Part shown: piece by piece, positions 16,656 to 24,866 of the stretch
How the letters are laid out: the number at the start of each line of letters is the position of its first letter
Position numbering within the stretch: position 1 is the first letter of the stretch
Source: Acidobacteriota bacterium
GTDB lineage: Bacteria > Acidobacteriota > Vicinamibacteria > Vicinamibacterales > JAHECP01
Direction: 5' to 3'
Assembly: GCA_024641665.1 (NCBI GenBank)
Contig: JAHECP010000008.1
Span: 1 to 64,000, forward strand
DNA length: 64,000 nt
The notes under the pieces: generated by a model
The model's input: the letters and a program-made list of their open reading frames with translations, nothing else
Told to the model about the DNA's origin: nothing
The model's database searches: none
Translations under genes and position numbers: made by a program

Positions 16656-18314
16656 CTACCGGACGGCGATCGCGGCCGCGGCCGGCAGGCGCACCCGCAC
16701 GGTGGTGCCGGCCCTGGGCTGCGAGGTCACCTCGATCTCCCCGCCGTAGTCGCTGACGATGCGGTGGACGATGGCGAGGCCGAGCCCGGTCCCCCGCTCG
16801 AACGCCCCCCGGAAGGGCTGGAAGATCTGGTCCAGCTCCTCGGGCGGGATGCCGACCCCCTCGTCGCGCACGCTGAAGACGACGTCGGACGGCAGGCCGG
16901 CGGCCGCCGCGGCGATCTGCTCGAAGCTGGCGGCGAGCGTGAGCCGCCCGCCGTCGCGCATGGCGCGCAGCCCGTTGGTGGCCAGGTTCCACACGATCTG
17001 GCGGATCTGCCCCTCGTCGGCCTCGTACCACACCTCGGAGGGCGGCAGATCCAGCACGATCTCGTGGTTCTCGTGGCACTCGGTGCTGTTGCGCAGCAGG
17101 ATCGCGGCGTCCTTGAGCACCTGCCTGAGATCGAGCCACGCGGTCGAGAGGCGCTGGGGCCGCGCGTAGGCCAGGAAGCTGCGGATGGTGTCGTTCAGCC
17201 GCTCCGACTCGCGCAGCACGATGTCCATCAGCTGGGCCTGCTCCTCGGAGAGGGGCAGCTCCTGCCGCAGGATCTGGATGGAGCCGGCCATCGAGGCGAG
17301 CGGGTTGCGAATCTCGTGGGCGATGCCGGCCGCCATCTCGCCGACGGCGGCCAGACGCTGCTGCACGCGCATCTCGCGCTCGGTCTTCTTGATCTCGGTC
17401 ACGTCCTGGAACACGTAGAGCGTGCCGGCCTGTCCGGTCGGGGTCATGAGCGGGGCCGAGCTGTAGCCGAGCTCGATCTCCCGGCCGTCGCCGCGCCGGA
17501 GCGGGATCTCGATGCGGCGGGCCTGGCCGCCCTGCAGCAGGCGCCCGGTGGGCGCCTCGTGGCCGAGCGGCAGGTGGAGCACGTCCTCGGCCCGGCGTCC
17601 GACGGCGTCGGCCGCCGCCAGGCCCGTGATCGCCTCCGCCGCGCGGTTGAAGGTCAGCACCCGTCCGTCGCGGTCCGTGGTGAGCAGGCCGCTCGTCAGG
17701 CTGTCGATCACGTGCTGGTTGAACGCCTGCAGGTCGGCCAGCTCGATCGACGTCTCCTGCAGGCGCGCATCGGCGCGCCGCAGCCCCTCGGCGAGGTACC
17801 CGCTGAGGACCGCCACGCTGAGGAAGCCGAAGGCGTTGAGGCCGATCGAGAAGATCGCCACGCGCTCCGGCGGCAGCGCGTCCGCGCCGGGCAGGGTGAG
17901 GGCGCCCGTGTACTGCGCCACGACGAGGCCGGCGAACATCAGCGCGCTCAGGATGCCCACCATCAGGCCGCCGCGGCGGAACTGGAGGACTGCGGCGGCG
18001 ACGATCGGCAGCGCGTAGAGCGACGAGAAGTAGCTCGTCACGCCGCCGCTCAGGGCCACGACGGCCGACACGATGAGCGCGTCGGCCGCGAGCTGCACGT
18101 CCACGAGCCACCGATGGCTCTCGGCGTAGCGCAGGGTCAGCGTGTAGAACGCGGTGAGGGCGTAGGTGAGGCCGATCAGGTAGAAGAACGGATCGATGGC
18201 GAGCGTGCCCGGATTGCTGATCTGCACCAGGATCGCCGAGCCGAGCAGCAGGGTGACCGCGGCGGCGCGCGCCGCAATCAGCCACAGCAGCTTTCGTCGA
18301 ACCGGCATCCCCAT
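16656..18314 (-). CDS. pilS: PilS-type membrane sensor kinase
   Basis: 552 aa. About six membrane helices in the first 180 residues, a PAS domain (about 195-310), then HisKA with His333 in AHEIRNPL, an N box (IVWNLATNGLRAM), DEGVGIP and GTGLGLAIV. This layout is that of PilS, which senses membrane pilin and phosphorylates PilR. All catalytic residues are intact, in contrast to the unusual H box of the kinase at 6548. ATG 18314 or the second Met at 18308 are both possible. Preceded by 234 bases made mostly of repeats. Confidence 0.92.
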   Translation of the reverse strand: MGMPVRRKLLWLIAARAAAVTLLLGSAILVQISNPGTLAIDPFFYLIGLTYALTAFYTLTLRYAESHRWLVDVQLAADALIVSAVVALSGGVTSYFSSLYALPIVAAAVLQFRRGGLMVGILSALMFAGLVVAQYTGALTLPGADALPPERVAIFSIGLNAFGFLSVAVLSGYLAEGLRRADARLQETSIELADLQAFNQHVIDSLTSGLLTTDRDGRVLTFNRAAEAITGLAAADAVGRRAEDVLHLPLGHEAPTGRLLQGGQARRIEIPLRRGDGREIELGYSSAPLMTPTGQAGTLYVFQDVTEIKKTEREMRVQQRLAAVGEMAAGIAHEIRNPLASMAGSIQILRQELPLSEEQAQLMDIVLRESERLNDTIRSFLAYARPQRLSTAWLDLRQVLKDAAILLRNSTECHENHEIVLDLPPSEVWYEADEGQIRQIVWNLATNGLRAMRDGGRLTLAASFEQIAAAAAGLPSDVVFSVRDEGVGIPPEELDQIFQPFRGAFERGTGLGLAIVHRIVSDYGGEIEVTSQPRAGTTVRVRLPAAAAIAVR

Positions 18315-18334
18315 GATGGCTTCTCAGGACCCGA

Positions 18335-18361
18335 GGCTCACGGCTGACGGCTTACGGCTCA
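18335..18361. repeat. GGCTCACGGCT-type repeat word
   Basis: GGCTCACGGCTGACGGCTTACGGCTC variant of the short word also found in the 10341-10440 spacer and near 43330 and 47690. Non-coding. Confidence 0.55.
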
Positions 18362-18421
18362 GGCCCACCGCCCCGCGCCGCTCCGTCGCTTGGATCGGCG
18401 AGGCCCCCGTGCACGCCGCCG

Positions 18422-18458
18422 AGCTCGGTCGTTACGTGGGGCCCCAACGCCCACTCCA
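18422..18458. repeat. 37-bp dispersed repeat R2, copy 1
   Basis: 37 bases identical to 33687-33723, including the palindrome GTGGGGCCCC. Both copies are preceded by a shared block CTTGGATCGGCG (18389-18400 and 33609-33620). They lie in unrelated spacers (pilC-pilS and rpsD-rpsK), so this is a dispersed element. Confidence 0.8.
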
Positions 18459-18479
18459 GTCCGTCGCGCTCTCTGTTAC

Positions 18480-18550
18480 TCTCCGTGTCCCATTCCGTGT
18501 CCCATTCCGTGTCCCATTCCGTGTCCCATTCCGTGTCCCATTCCGTGACT
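18480..18550. repeat. 12-bp minisatellite CATTCCGTGTCC after pilC
   Basis: Four perfect 12-base units (18491-18538) with a degenerate unit at each end. The array directly abuts the pilC TAG stop. The unit shares the core CATTCCGTG with the 11-bp array at 10453-10485. A 12-bp unit keeps frame, so readthrough would add a four-residue repeat. Confidence 0.85.
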
Positions 18551-19763
18551 AGGTCAGCTTGCTGATGAGCGAGAAGATCGGCAGGTACATCGCGATGACG
18601 ATGCCGCCGACGATCACGCCGAGGAACGCGATCATGATGGGCTCGAGCAGCGTCAGCAGGCCGGCCACCGCGGTGTCCACCTCCTCCTCGTAGAAGTCCG
18701 CGATCTTGGCGAGCATGGCGTCGAGGGCGCCCGTGGTCTCGCCGACGTTGATCATCTGGACGACCATCGACGGGAACACCTTGGTCTCGCGCAGCGGAGC
18801 CGACACGGTCTCGCCGCGCTCGATGCTCGCGCGCGTCTTGAGCACGGCGTCCTCGATGATGGCGTTGCCGGCCGTCCGGGCCGTGATGTCGAGGCCGTCC
18901 AGGATCGGGACGCCCGAACTGAGCAGGGTGGACAGCGTCCGGCAGAACCGGGCCACGGCGACCTTGCGCAGGATCGTCCCGAGCACGGGCGCCTTCAGCA
19001 GGGTGCCGTCGATGACCCGCCGGCCGCTCTCGGTGGCGTAGTAGGTGCGGACCAGCCAGGCGATCCCCACGAGCGCGGGAATGATGAAGACGATGTACTT
19101 CACCAGCGCGTCGCTCAGCCACATGACGACCCGGGTCGGCAGGGGCAGATCGGCCCCCAGCCCCGAGAACAGACTGGCGAAGGTCGGAATGACCTTCCAG
19201 AGGATGACGGTGACGACCAGGCCGGCGATGACGATGACCGCCACCGGGTAGATCATCGCGGACTTGACCTGTCCTCGGAGCTTGACGTTCTTCTCGATGT
19301 AGGTCGCGAGGCGCTTGAGGATGGTGTCGAGGATGCCGCCCGCCTCGCCCGCCGCGATCATGTTCGTGAACAGCGGGTCGAAGGAGCCGGGGTACTTGCG
19401 CATCGCGTCGGCGAGCGAGGCGCCGCTCTCGACCTCGGCGCGCGTCGCCAGGATGACCTGCGAGAAGTTCTTGTCCGGCTCCTGCTTGCCCAGGATGTCG
19501 AGACACTGCACGAGCGGCAGGCCGGCGTCGATCATGACCGAGAACTGGCGCACGAAGATCGCCAGGTTCTTCGCCGGGACCTTCTTGCTCCGGCGCGGCC
19601 CGGCCGCGGCCTTCTCGACCTTGGCCTTGACCGGGTCGATCTTGGTCACCATGATCTGGTCGCGGCGCAGCGCCGCGACCGCCGCGTCCATCGAGTCCGC
19701 CAACCGCTCGCCGCTCACGTTCTGTCCGCCGCGCGTGCGACCGGAGTAAGCAAACGTCGGCAT
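18549..19763 (-). CDS. pilC: Type IV pilus inner-membrane platform protein
   Basis: 404 aa GspF-family platform protein on which the PilB and PilT motors act. Two T2SSF domains are visible: the first around RQFSVMIDAGLPLVQCLDIL (about residue 75) and the second around RTLSTLLSSGVPILDGLDI (about residue 280). Three membrane helices are visible (about 175-195, 225-250, 375-395). Full length, and it begins with the typical FAYSGRTRGG segment. ATG 19763 has AGGGGG just upstream. It follows pilT by 37 bases and is third gene of the pilBTC operon. Confidence 0.95.
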   Translation of the reverse strand: MPTFAYSGRTRGGQNVSGERLADSMDAAVAALRRDQIMVTKIDPVKAKVEKAAAGPRRSKKVPAKNLAIFVRQFSVMIDAGLPLVQCLDILGKQEPDKNFSQVILATRAEVESGASLADAMRKYPGSFDPLFTNMIAAGEAGGILDTILKRLATYIEKNVKLRGQVKSAMIYPVAVIVIAGLVVTVILWKVIPTFASLFSGLGADLPLPTRVVMWLSDALVKYIVFIIPALVGIAWLVRTYYATESGRRVIDGTLLKAPVLGTILRKVAVARFCRTLSTLLSSGVPILDGLDITARTAGNAIIEDAVLKTRASIERGETVSAPLRETKVFPSMVVQMINVGETTGALDAMLAKIADFYEEEVDTAVAGLLTLLEPIMIAFLGVIVGGIVIAMYLPIFSLISKLT

Positions 19764-19800
19764 ATGGCCCCCTTGCCTTAGGCTCTCCTACCTGAGTCCT

Positions 19801-20931
19801 CTATCGCCGCAACGGCGGCGGCCCTGACGCGCCCGGCCGGTTCAGGCCCGCGCCGGCCACCACGCCCACCCCGCGGCTGATCATCTCCGTGAGCTCGTCC
19901 TTCAACGACGACGCCGACAGCGCCTCCTCCATCGTGATCTGCCGGCGCTGCACCAGCGTCGCCAGCGACTGGTTCATCGTCTGCATGCCGACCTTCTCCT
20001 GGCCCGCCTGCATCGACGAGTAGATCTGGTGGACCTTGTCGTCGCGGATCAGGTTGCGGATGGCCGGCGTGGGCACGAGGATCTCGAGCGAGACGACGCG
20101 TCCCTGCCCGCTCGCCTTCTTCAGCAGCGCCTGGCAGACGATGCCCTCGAGCACCAGCGACAGCTGCGTGCGGATCTGGCCCTGCTGGTGCGCCGGGAAG
20201 ACGTCGATGATGCGGTTGATCGTCTGCACGGCCGAGTTGGTGTGCAGCGTCGCGAACGTGAGGTGGCCGGTCTCGGCGATGCGCAGCGCCGCCTCGATCG
20301 TCTCGAGATCGCGCATCTCGCCGATCAGCACGATGTCGGGGTCCTCGCGGAGCGCCGCCCGCAGCGCTTCGGCGAAGCCCTTCGTGTCGCTGTGCACCTC
20401 GCGCTGGTTCACGAGGCAGCCGCGGTGCTGGTGGATGTACTCGATCGGGTCCTCGATCGTCAGGATGTGGTGATGCCGCGCGTGGTTGATCTGATCCAGC
20501 ATGGCGGCCAGGGTCGTCGACTTGCCGCTGCCGGTCGGGCCGGTCACGAGCACGAGCCCGCGCGGCCGGTCGGCGAGCTGCGAGATGACCCGCGGCAGGC
20601 CCAGTTCCGCGAACGACTTGATCTTCTCGGGAATCAGCCGGTAGACGGCCGCGACCGCCCCCCGCTGGTTGAACACGTTGCAGCGGAAGCGCGCGACCCC
20701 GCGGATGCCGAACGAGAAGTCCAGCTCCAGCGTCTCCTCGAACCGCTTCTTCTGCGAGTCGGTGAGCACGCTGTACGCCAGCTGCTTCGTGTCGGCCGCG
20801 TTGAGCACCGGCAGATCCAGGGCGCGCATCTCGCCATGCACGCGCACCACCGGCGGCGAGTTCGTGGTCAGGTGAAGGTCCGACCCTTCCAGGTCGACCG
20901 TCATCTTCAGCAGTTCCGGCAGTGTGGCCAT
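19801..20931 (-). CDS. pilT: Pilus retraction ATPase PilT
   Basis: 376 aa hexameric AAA-like ATPase that retracts pili for twitching. The sequence has an N-terminal PAS-like domain, Walker A GPTGSGKS, Asp box, Walker B IVLIGEMRD, the His box FATLHTNSA and the PilT-specific AIRNLIR motif needed for retraction (TPAIRNLIRDDK). It ends with a short proline- and glycine-rich tail. Located 31 bases after pilB and before pilC. No missing residue was seen. Confidence 0.96.
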   Translation of the reverse strand: MATLPELLKMTVDLEGSDLHLTTNSPPVVRVHGEMRALDLPVLNAADTKQLAYSVLTDSQKKRFEETLELDFSFGIRGVARFRCNVFNQRGAVAAVYRLIPEKIKSFAELGLPRVISQLADRPRGLVLVTGPTGSGKSTTLAAMLDQINHARHHHILTIEDPIEYIHQHRGCLVNQREVHSDTKGFAEALRAALREDPDIVLIGEMRDLETIEAALRIAETGHLTFATLHTNSAVQTINRIIDVFPAHQQGQIRTQLSLVLEGIVCQALLKKASGQGRVVSLEILVPTPAIRNLIRDDKVHQIYSSMQAGQEKVGMQTMNQSLATLVQRRQITMEEALSASSLKDELTEMISRGVGVVAGAGLNRPGASGPPPLRR

Positions 20932-20962
20932 CGGCTTTGTCTCCGTAGAAGCGTCGGGTCCC

Positions 20963-22711
20963 CTATTTCACCGTCTCGCGCGCGACTTCTTCGACCGTCG
21001 TCAGCCCGTCCTTCACCTTGCGCAAGCCGCTCTGGCGCAGGGTGATCATGCCCTCCTCGATGGCCTTCCGCCTGAGCTCCAGCGCGGACGCGCCCACGAG
21101 GATCAGCTCGCGCAGCTCGTCGGTGATCGCCATCACCTCGTAGAGACCCACGCGGCCCTTGTAGCCCGTGTTGTTGCACCGGTCGCAGCCGGTCCCCTTC
21201 TTGGGCACGACCGTGCTGGCGTCCTCCTCGTTGAAGCCGGCCTCGACCAGCGCCGGCGGCGGCAGCGGCTGATCCTGCTTGCAGTTGGCGCAGACGCGCC
21301 GCACCAGCCGCTGTGCGCAGATCAGGTTGACCGAGCTCGCCACCAGGAACGGCTCGATGCCCATGTTCATCAGCCGGTTCACCGTGCTCGGCGCGTCGTT
21401 GGTGTGCAGCGTGGAGAGCACCAGGTGGCCCGTGAGCGCCGCCTTCACGGCGATCTCCGCCGTCTCGAAGTCGCGGATCTCGCCGACCAGGATGATGTTC
21501 GGGTCCTGCCGCAGGAACGACCGCAGCGCCGCCGCGAAGTTCAGCCCGATGGCCTCCCGGATCTGCACCTGGTTGACGCCCACCAGGTTGAACTCGACCG
21601 GGTCCTCGGCCGTCATGATGTTGGTTTCCGGCGTGTTGATGCGTGAGATCGACGAGTACAGCGTGTTCGTCTTGCCACTGCCCGTCGGCCCCGTGACCAG
21701 CACCATGCCCCACGGCCGGAGGATCGCCGCCTCGAACCGCTCGAGCGACTCCGGCTCGAAGCCGAGCTTCGTCATGTCCAGCATCAGCTTGTCCTTGTCG
21801 AGCAGACGCAGGACGATCTTCTCGCCGAAGAGCGTCGGCAGACAGGACACGCGGAAGTCGATCTCCTTCGACTTCCCGTTGTCGGAGAAGCGGATCTTGA
21901 TGCGCCCGTCCTGCGGGAGCCGCTTCTCCGCGATGTCCAGCTTGGACATGATCTTGAGGCGCGACGTGATCGCGTCGCGGTACTTGAGCGGCGGCACCAT
22001 CACGTTGTAGAGGATGCCGTCGATGCGGAACCGGACCCGGAACTCCTTTTCGTACGGCTCGATGTGGATGTCGCTCGCGCCCTTCTGGATCGCCGACATC
22101 AGGATCACGTTCACCAGCCGGATGACCGGCGCCTCGCCGCCCTGCTTCTCCAGCGAGGCGACGTCGATCTCCTCCAGCTCCTGCAGGATCTCGACGTCCT
22201 CGTCCTGCACCGTCGGCAGATCCTCGAGCATCTTCGACGCCAGCTCGAGGGAGCTCTCGCCCGAGGACGCCTTGCTCTCCGGCCCGGGCCCGCCGTAGTA
22301 CTTCTGAATCGCGTCCAGCACCGTCCCTTCCGACGCCACCACCGGCTCGACGTTGTAGCCCGTCATGAACTTGATGTCGTCCATGGCGAACACGTTCGTC
22401 GGGTCGGTCATCGCGATCGTCAGCGTCGCGCCCGACCGGCTGAGCGGCACGATCTGGTACTTCTGCGCCGTCTCGGCCGGGACCAGCTTGATGACGGTGG
22501 GATCGATCTCGAACTGCGCGAGGTTGATGGAGGGAACGCCGTACTGCTTGCTGAGGAGCGCGGTGATCTCCTCGTCCTTGACGAACCCCAGCTTCACCAG
22601 GTTGAAGCCGAGCTTGCCGCCGTGCGCCTTCTGGTAGTTGAGCGCCTCCTGGAGCTGCGCCGGCGTGATGCGCTTCTCCTTCAGCAGGAGCTCACCAATG
22701 CGAACCGGCAT
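20963..22711 (-). CDS. pilB: Pilus extension ATPase PilB
   Basis: 582 aa. An N-terminal T2SSE domain (about 1-150) is followed by the ATPase core, with Walker A GPTGSGKTNTL, Walker B NIILVGEIRD and LSTLHTNDAP. The zinc tetracysteine is present as CANC and CDRC near residues 475-510. It powers pilus assembly at the PilC platform. ATG 22711 gives the family start MPVRIGELLLKE; a longer frame exists but has no family match. First gene of the pilBTC operon, with about 100 leader bases from the predicted sigma70 promoter. Confidence 0.95.
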   Translation of the reverse strand: MPVRIGELLLKEKRITPAQLQEALNYQKAHGGKLGFNLVKLGFVKDEEITALLSKQYGVPSINLAQFEIDPTVIKLVPAETAQKYQIVPLSRSGATLTIAMTDPTNVFAMDDIKFMTGYNVEPVVASEGTVLDAIQKYYGGPGPESKASSGESSLELASKMLEDLPTVQDEDVEILQELEEIDVASLEKQGGEAPVIRLVNVILMSAIQKGASDIHIEPYEKEFRVRFRIDGILYNVMVPPLKYRDAITSRLKIMSKLDIAEKRLPQDGRIKIRFSDNGKSKEIDFRVSCLPTLFGEKIVLRLLDKDKLMLDMTKLGFEPESLERFEAAILRPWGMVLVTGPTGSGKTNTLYSSISRINTPETNIMTAEDPVEFNLVGVNQVQIREAIGLNFAAALRSFLRQDPNIILVGEIRDFETAEIAVKAALTGHLVLSTLHTNDAPSTVNRLMNMGIEPFLVASSVNLICAQRLVRRVCANCKQDQPLPPPALVEAGFNEEDASTVVPKKGTGCDRCNNTGYKGRVGLYEVMAITDELRELILVGASALELRRKAIEEGMITLRQSGLRKVKDGLTTVEEVARETVK

Positions 22712-22820
22712 CGTCCAGTCTCTCCAGGTCGCGATCGCTCGCGCCCGCAACCCGCCGCACGCCGACCTGCGTCATCGCGACGACAGCACCGATGCCGGGG
22801 AGCTGGTGCGCAACCCCACG

Positions 22821-22848
22821 ATCATACACGGTTGACAATTTTCGTCAA
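22821..22848 (-). promoter_or_regulatory. Sigma70 promoter of pilB operon
   Basis: Minus strand TTGACG (22843-22848), 16-base spacer, TATGAT (22821-22826); predicted start near 22814. The -35 box lies inside an inverted repeat, GTTGAC / GTCAAC (22831-22849), which may be an operator. Confidence 0.6.
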
Positions 22849-22851
22849 CAG

Positions 22852-22866
22852 GGACATTTAGTGTCC
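22852..22866. promoter_or_regulatory. Operator-like palindrome before pilB, shared with pilA
   Basis: GGACA and TGTCC arms around TTTAG. The 13-base core GACATTTAGTGTC differs by one base from GACAATTAGTGTC upstream of pilA. It is centred about 45 bases before the predicted pilB start, just upstream of the -35 box, a position suited to activation. Confidence 0.55.
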
Positions 22867-22890
22867 TGAGGTGACACATAATTGCACAAT

Positions 22891-23928
22891 TTAGTAATCG
22901 ACCCGCGCAGAAAGCCCCCAACCCCGTGCTCCCGCCGCGCCGCGTGTGAGCTCCCCGTCCAGCCACCAGACACGGCTCAGCGCCACGCTGACGCCCACGC
23001 TGGCCGACGACCGCGACGGCCCCGAGGCCGTCAGCCCCACGCCGGCCCGCAGGAGCACCCGCGCCGCCACCCGCCCCTCCGCGCCCAGACTGACGCCCCT
23101 CCGCCGCGCGCCGTCGGCGTCGGTCGTCCGGGTCAGGTCCGCGTCGGCGGCCAGGGTGAGCCGGGACGTCGCGCGCAGCGCCAGACCGGCCCGCACCCGG
23201 CGCTCCAGATCCAGCGTCTCACCATCGGGCGTCGAGAAGGCCGGCGCCCGCAGATTGTGAGCCACCAGGCCTGCCCGGACGGGCCCTACGGCGGCCAGGA
23301 CGCCCACGTCGACGTCGAACGTGCTGGTGGCGCGCGTGCGGAGGGCCGACGCCGCGTCGAGGCGCTCGCCAGCCGTGCCGCCGGCCACCTCGGGTGCGGC
23401 GGCCGCGAGGCCCCGCTCCCACTTGAGGGTCGCCCCCACGACGAGGGCGTCGCCGAGCGACTGGAGCACGCTCACGCCGAGCGTGTGGACCGTGAGCGAC
23501 GAGGGGCCGACGGCGCCCGTTCGGCCCTCGTTTCGGCTCGAGCCGGCCGTCACGCCAGCCGGGACGCGCACGAGGCGGGTGCGGTAGTAGGCCACGCCCA
23601 GCGCGGGCGCGCCGATGGCCACCAGCGCCGCCGAACGGCGGCTCGCGGCCGGCCCGGCCGGCGGGCCGGACGGATTGTCGCGCCGGTCGACCCCCTCGAT
23701 GACGGCGCTGAAGATGGCGCCCTTGGCGAGGGCGGCCGGATTCCAGTAGACGGCGCTGGCGTCGTCGGCGAGCGCCACGAAGGCGCCGGCCATGCCCTGG
23801 GCGCGCACGCCGACCACGTCGGGCGACTGGGCCCCCGCGGGGCCGGCGATGACCAGGGCCAGGCCGACGGCCGGCAGCAGCACGCGCGCCCGTCCGCGGG
23901 AGCCCTCGGAGATGCGCTGGAAGTCCAT
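22891..23928 (-). CDS. TraF/PorV-like outer membrane beta-barrel protein
   Basis: 345 aa with a signal peptide (RARVLLPAVGLALVIAGPAGAQ). The mature start VVGVRAQGMAGAFVALADDASAVYWNPAALA is the hallmark of the FadL/OMPP1, PorV and TraF-like barrels. Alternating hydrophobic strands follow, ending SARVDY with an aromatic final residue as barrels do. ATG 23928 is set by the signal peptide; a longer frame reaches 24117 but lacks sense. Function (transport or secretion shuttle) cannot be told. Divergent from the YIP1 gene, with a 189-base shared upstream region; its stop is about 180 bases from pilB. Confidence 0.8.
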   Translation of the reverse strand: MDFQRISEGSRGRARVLLPAVGLALVIAGPAGAQSPDVVGVRAQGMAGAFVALADDASAVYWNPAALAKGAIFSAVIEGVDRRDNPSGPPAGPAASRRSAALVAIGAPALGVAYYRTRLVRVPAGVTAGSSRNEGRTGAVGPSSLTVHTLGVSVLQSLGDALVVGATLKWERGLAAAAPEVAGGTAGERLDAASALRTRATSTFDVDVGVLAAVGPVRAGLVAHNLRAPAFSTPDGETLDLERRVRAGLALRATSRLTLAADADLTRTTDADGARRRGVSLGAEGRVAARVLLRAGVGLTASGPSRSSASVGVSVALSRVWWLDGELTRGAAGARGWGLSARVDY

Positions 23929-24117
23929 GACGGGCCAGCTTAGCGTACGGCGCCGCGGGGGGCGCGCGGACGAGGTTCGGCGCCTGCCACCGCCGCGCGG
24001 CACCGCGCAGAAAGAGCGAAACCGCGCTGGCCCGGGTGACGTATTGAGTACAATTGGAGAGATCGGGTCCCGTCTCCCTGGGCCGGCGTGCGGCCTGCTT
24101 CCCTCCGAGGTGGACAC

Positions 24118-24864
24118 ATGACCAGCAGCACCCCCGATTCGTCCGTCCCGCAGCTGCCGGCGCCGCCGGCCAAGAGCCTGCCCGCCCGGTTCATCGGCGT
24201 CATCTTCTCGCCGAAGGAGACGTTCCAGAGCGTGGCCGCGGCCCCCCGCTGGTTCGGCATGCTCGCGTTCATCACGCTGTTTCTCGCGACGGCCACGTTC
24301 CTGTTCATGCGAACCGAGGTGGGCCAGCGGGCGGTGCTCGAGCAGCAGGTGTCAACGATGGAGTCATTCGGCATGCAGGTGAGCGACGCGCAATACGCCC
24401 AGATGCAGCAGCGGATGGGTGTGTCGGCGTACATCGCGAGCATCAGTCAGCTCGTGATGGTGCCGATCGTGTATCTGGTGATGGCGGGCATTCTCTTCGC
24501 GGTGTTCAGTGCGGTCATGGGCGGTCAGGCCACGTTCAAGCAGCTGTACGCGGTGGTGGTGCACTCGGGCGCCATCGGGGTGGTGCAGCAGCTGTTCGTT
24601 ATGCCGGTCAACTACGCGCGTCAGTCGATGTCGAGTCCCACCAATCTCGCGGCCCTGCTGCCGATGCTGCCCGAGAAGAGCTTCGTCACGTACCTGCTCG
24701 GGACGGTTGACGTGTTCTACGTGTGGTCCACCATGGTTCTGGCTATCGGCCTGGGGGTGACTTACCGTCGCCGCACGCAACCGATCGCCATCACGCTGTT
24801 CGTCATCTACGGGGTCATCGCCCTCATCGTTGCCGGCGTCCGGAGCTGGATGGGAGGCTCGTAG
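24118..24864 (+). CDS. YIP1-family integral membrane protein
   Basis: 248 aa, five predicted membrane helices. The N-terminal FIGVIFSPKETFQSVAAAPRWF segment, split over about residues 23-44, is typical of the bacterial YIP1 family. Role unknown. ATG 24118 follows GAGG. Its stop is 2 bases before the GTG of the MacA-like gene, so it is first in an operon with the efflux-like genes. A possible -10 (TACAAT) lies near 24048, without a clear -35. Confidence 0.85.
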   Translation: MTSSTPDSSVPQLPAPPAKSLPARFIGVIFSPKETFQSVAAAPRWFGMLAFITLFLATATFLFMRTEVGQRAVLEQQVSTMESFGMQVSDAQYAQMQQRMGVSAYIASISQLVMVPIVYLVMAGILFAVFSAVMGGQATFKQLYAVVVHSGAIGVVQQLFVMPVNYARQSMSSPTNLAALLPMLPEKSFVTYLLGTVDVFYVWSTMVLAIGLGVTYRRRTQPIAITLFVIYGVIALIVAGVRSWMGGS

Positions 24865-24866
24865 TC

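Noticed and set aside
18352-18549. Frame with a four-residue repeat WDTE extending beyond pilC
   Set aside because: It is the 12-bp minisatellite read in another frame; pilC ends normally at 18549.
18480-18550. CRISPR-like array
   Set aside because: Units are 12 bp and directly tandem, without spacers or cas genes.
22812-22826. Sigma54 promoter for pilB (TGATCGTGGGGTTGC on the minus strand)
   Set aside because: The -24 GG doublet is missing; the sigma70 match is better.
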